A stretch of DNA of 7,588 bases from Micrococcaceae bacterium. GTDB lineage: Bacteria; Actinomycetota; Actinomycetes; Actinomycetales; Micrococcaceae. Under the pieces are notes generated by a model, which saw nothing but the letters and a program-made list of their open reading frames with translations, was not told the origin of the DNA and searched no databases. How positions within the stretch are numbered: position 1 is the first letter of the stretch; each line of letters starts with the position of its first letter. The translations under genes were made by a program, and so were the position numbers. The stretch is taken from NCBI GenBank assembly GCA_003486025.1, contig DNHA01000096.1, forward strand, positions 1 to 7,588, read 5' to 3'. This document shows, piece by piece, positions 5,443 to 7,588 of the stretch.

Positions 5443-7455
5443 ATGAGCGAGCAGCGCACTCTCACCATCGACGGCGAGCAGGTCCAGGTCGACGCGGGAA
5501 CCACCGGTTTGCAGTTTTACGCCAAGGATAAAGACGTGGTTGTTATGCACGTCGACGGCGTACTTCGCGACTTGGCCCGTGAACTTGAAGAAGGCACCAC
5601 CGTCACCCGTGTAACCATCAGCGACCCGGAAGGTCTGGAGGTGCTGCGCCACTCAACAGCCCACGTGATGGCTCAGGCTGTGCAGCAGCTGCGCCCGGAT
5701 TCCAAGCTTGGAATCGGCCCCTACATCACCGACGGTTTCTACTTCGACTTCGACGTTGAAGAACCATTCACCCCGGAAGACTTGAAGCAGCTGGAAAAGA
5801 TGATGCAGAAAATCATCAACCAGAACCAGCTCTTTGCACGTCGAGAAGTTACCCCAGATGAGGCCAAGGCTGAAATGGCCGACGAGCCATACAAATGCGA
5901 GCTGCTAGCCAAGGCTGACTCCGCTGACACCTCAGGCGAGGGCGTCAACGTTGAGGTCGCCGCCGGCGAAACCACCATCTATGACAACGTTGACCGCAAG
6001 AGCGGCGACACCGTCTGGAAGGACCTGTGCCGCGGCCCGCACCTGCCAAACACCAAGCTGATCAAGAACGCCTTCGCGTTGACCCGTTCGGCCGCCGCCT
6101 ACTGGCTGGGCAGTGAGAAGAACAAGCAACTGCAGCGTATCTACGGCACCGCATGGCCAACCAAAGAAGACCTCAAGGCCTACCAGGAGCGTTTGGCCGA
6201 GGCTGAACGCCGCGACCACCGCAAGCTCGGTGCCGAACTTGACCTCTTCTCCTTCCCGGACGAGTTGGGCTCCGGACTGCCGGTGTTCCACCCTAAGGGC
6301 GGCATCATCAAGCGCGAGATGGAAGACTACGTGCGCGACCGCCACGTCGAAGAGGGCTTCCAGTATGTAGGGACCCCGCACATCTCCAAGGACGGGCTCT
6401 TCCACACTTCAGGCCACCTGCCGTACTACGCGGACACCATGTTCCCGGCGCTGCACATCGATGAAGAGCGCGACGAAGACGGCAACATCACCAAGCAGGG
6501 TCAGGAATACCGGCTGAAGGCAATGAACTGCCCGATGCACAACCTGATCTTCCGCGGCCGTGGACGCTCCTACCGCGAACTGCCATTGCGCCTGTTCGAA
6601 TTCGGCCACGTATACCGCTATGAGAAGTCCGGTGTGGTTCACGGTCTGACTCGCGTACGCGGGTTCGCCCAGGATGATTCGCATTCCTACGTCACCAAGG
6701 AACAGGCGCCAGCCGAGGTTGAGCACCTGCTGAACTTCATGCTCTCCCTGCTCAAGGACTTCGGTATGGATGACTTCTACTTGGAGCTGTCCACTCGCGA
6801 TGAGTCTGACAAGTTCATCGGTTCGAACGAGCAGTGGGACGAGGCCACCGCGGTACTCGAGCGCGTAGCTACTGAATCCGGCGTTGAGCTCGTCGCCGAT
6901 CCGGGTGGCGCAGCCTTCTATGGCCCAAAGATCTCGGTTCAGGCCAAGGACGCTATCGGCCGTACCTGGCAGATGGGCACCGTGCAGTACGACTTCAACC
7001 AGCCAGCCCGCTTCGGTCTGGAGTACCAGGCAGCCGACGGAACCCGTCAGGAGCCGGTGATGATTCACGCGGCTAAATTCGGTTCCATCGAACGCTTCCT
7101 GGGCGTGCTTACCGAGCACTATGCCGGCGCTTTCCCAGCGTGGTTGTCCCCGGTTCAGGTTCGCGCAATTCCAGTGGCCGAGGCCTTCAACGATTACCTC
7201 GCCGAAGTCGTCGCGAAGCTCAAGGCGCAGGGCGTACGCGTGGAACTCGATGACTCCTCGGACCGTTTCCCGAAAAAGATCCGCAACGCGTCCAAGGACA
7301 AGATCCCGTTCACGCTCATTGCCGGTGGTGAGGATGCCGATGCAAATGCGGTCTCCTTCCGCTTCCGCGATGGCAGCCAGGAAAACCAGGTTCCGGTTGA
7401 CGACGCGGTAGCCCGCATCGTTGAAGCTATCAAGAGCCGCAGCAACAACAACTAG
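5443..7455 (+). CDS. thrS: Threonyl-tRNA synthetase
   Basis: A complete class II threonyl-tRNA synthetase of 670 residues, which charges tRNA-Thr with threonine in the cytoplasm. Domains in order: TGS (about 1-65); the N2 editing domain with H70-xxx-H74 and C196-RGP-H200, matching the E. coli H73/H77/C182/H186 set that hydrolyses Ser-tRNA-Thr; the catalytic core (about 270-560); and the anticodon-binding domain (about 570-665). Zinc ligands that recognise the threonine hydroxyl are C363 (MNCPMH), H400 (VVHGL) and H542 (MIHAAKFGS), matching E. coli C334/H385/H511. Motif 2 is around 385-413 (RVRGFAQDD) and the motif 3 arginine is R551 in GSIERF. An acidic insertion before the first zinc ligand (DEERDEDGN, 340-348) is typical of actinobacterial enzymes. 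The ATG at 5443 starts the TGS domain at the usual place. The HIT-family gene follows after 28 bp, so co-transcription is likely. Confidence 0.98.
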   Translation: MSEQRTLTIDGEQVQVDAGTTGLQFYAKDKDVVVMHVDGVLRDLARELEEGTTVTRVTISDPEGLEVLRHSTAHVMAQAVQQLRPDSKLGIGPYITDGFYFDFDVEEPFTPEDLKQLEKMMQKIINQNQLFARREVTPDEAKAEMADEPYKCELLAKADSADTSGEGVNVEVAAGETTIYDNVDRKSGDTVWKDLCRGPHLPNTKLIKNAFALTRSAAAYWLGSEKNKQLQRIYGTAWPTKEDLKAYQERLAEAERRDHRKLGAELDLFSFPDELGSGLPVFHPKGGIIKREMEDYVRDRHVEEGFQYVGTPHISKDGLFHTSGHLPYYADTMFPALHIDEERDEDGNITKQGQEYRLKAMNCPMHNLIFRGRGRSYRELPLRLFEFGHVYRYEKSGVVHGLTRVRGFAQDDSHSYVTKEQAPAEVEHLLNFMLSLLKDFGMDDFYLELSTRDESDKFIGSNEQWDEATAVLERVATESGVELVADPGGAAFYGPKISVQAKDAIGRTWQMGTVQYDFNQPARFGLEYQAADGTRQEPVMIHAAKFGSIERFLGVLTEHYAGAFPAWLSPVQVRAIPVAEAFNDYLAEVVAKLKAQGVRVELDDSSDRFPKKIRNASKDKIPFTLIAGGEDADANAVSFRFRDGSQENQVPVDDAVARIVEAIKSRSNNN

Positions 7456-7469
7456 GTCCACCGGAAAAT

Positions 7470-7474
7470 AGGAG
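7470..7474 (+). promoter_or_regulatory. Shine-Dalgarno AGGAG for the HIT-family gene
   Basis: AGGAG lies 9 nt before the ATG at 7484, in the 28-bp gap after thrS. It fixes the start of the partial downstream gene. No terminator is visible in the gap, consistent with read-through from thrS. Confidence 0.75.
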
Positions 7475-7483
7475 TCCACCAAC

Positions 7484-7588
7484 ATGCAATATCCGCAGGA
7501 CGAAAACGTCACCGACGACTTTGAACTCGCCGGTGTGCCAGATTCGTTCCAACGTTTGTGGACCCCTTACCGGATGGCCTACATTAAG
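7484..7588 (+). CDS. HIT-family protein, N-terminal fragment (3' partial)
   Basis: Thirty-five codons run from the ATG to the window edge without a stop. The start MQYPQD and the later DSFQRLWTPYRMAYIK resemble the N-terminus of actinobacterial HIT-domain (AP-4-A phosphorylase/hydrolase-like) proteins, in which an F-RLWTPHRMAYI-type segment precedes the CPFC-type zinc motif and the HxHxH active site; both would lie beyond the window. In many Actinobacteria this gene sits directly after thrS and before phosphatidylinositol-phosphate synthase genes, which supports the call. The likely role is hydrolysis or phosphorolysis of dinucleoside polyphosphates or related nucleotides. The function is inferred from the N-terminus and gene order only. 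Confidence 0.75.
   Translation, partial: MQYPQDENVTDDFELAGVPDSFQRLWTPYRMAYIK

Noticed and set aside
6409..7512. Minus-strand 367-codon open frame opposite thrS
   Set aside because: thrS has all catalytic residues on the plus strand; the antisense frame is a by-product of GC-rich codon bias with no recognisable domain.

Overview
The window looks like a chromosomal segment of a moderately high-GC actinobacterium, most likely a Micrococcaceae member (Arthrobacter/Glutamicibacter-like). The evidence is the actinobacterial form of threonyl-tRNA synthetase followed closely by a HIT-family gene (an order I know from many Actinobacteria), a DnaE2/ImuC-like error-prone polymerase, and coding sequence rich in G/C at third positions. 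This assignment rests on recalled protein similarity; no search was run.

Layout: positions 1-2565 (+) hold the 3' part of a DnaE2/ImuC-type DNA polymerase III alpha subunit, open from the first base, with its PHP domain upstream of the window. Its stop codon abuts, with no spacer, the stop codon of a convergent minus-strand cluster. In transcription order, that cluster is an MFS exporter (4606-3212), a 58-codon small ORF starting in an ATGA overlap with the exporter stop and carrying a strong Shine-Dalgarno (3215-3039), and a VOC/glyoxalase-fold protein (3006-2566). A cysteine-free ArsR-like winged-helix regulator (4687-5322, +) is transcribed divergently from the exporter. The 80-bp gap between the two starts contains a perfect 10-6-10 inverted repeat whose arms supply mirrored TTGCGC -35-like elements. 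This is a classic layout for a local regulator controlling an efflux cluster and itself.

The right part is housekeeping: thrS (5443-7455, complete, all editing and zinc-site residues present), then the first 35 codons of a HIT-family hydrolase/phosphorylase gene (7484 onward) behind a good Shine-Dalgarno. The 120 bp before thrS hold a small hairpin and an open frame whose stop overlaps the thrS start.

No RNA genes, insertion sequences, CRISPR arrays or convincing intrinsic terminators were seen, and no stretch above 300 bp lacks a gene. The best candidates for something undescribed are the efflux/small-ORF/VOC cluster with its symmetric operator, and the small ORF itself.
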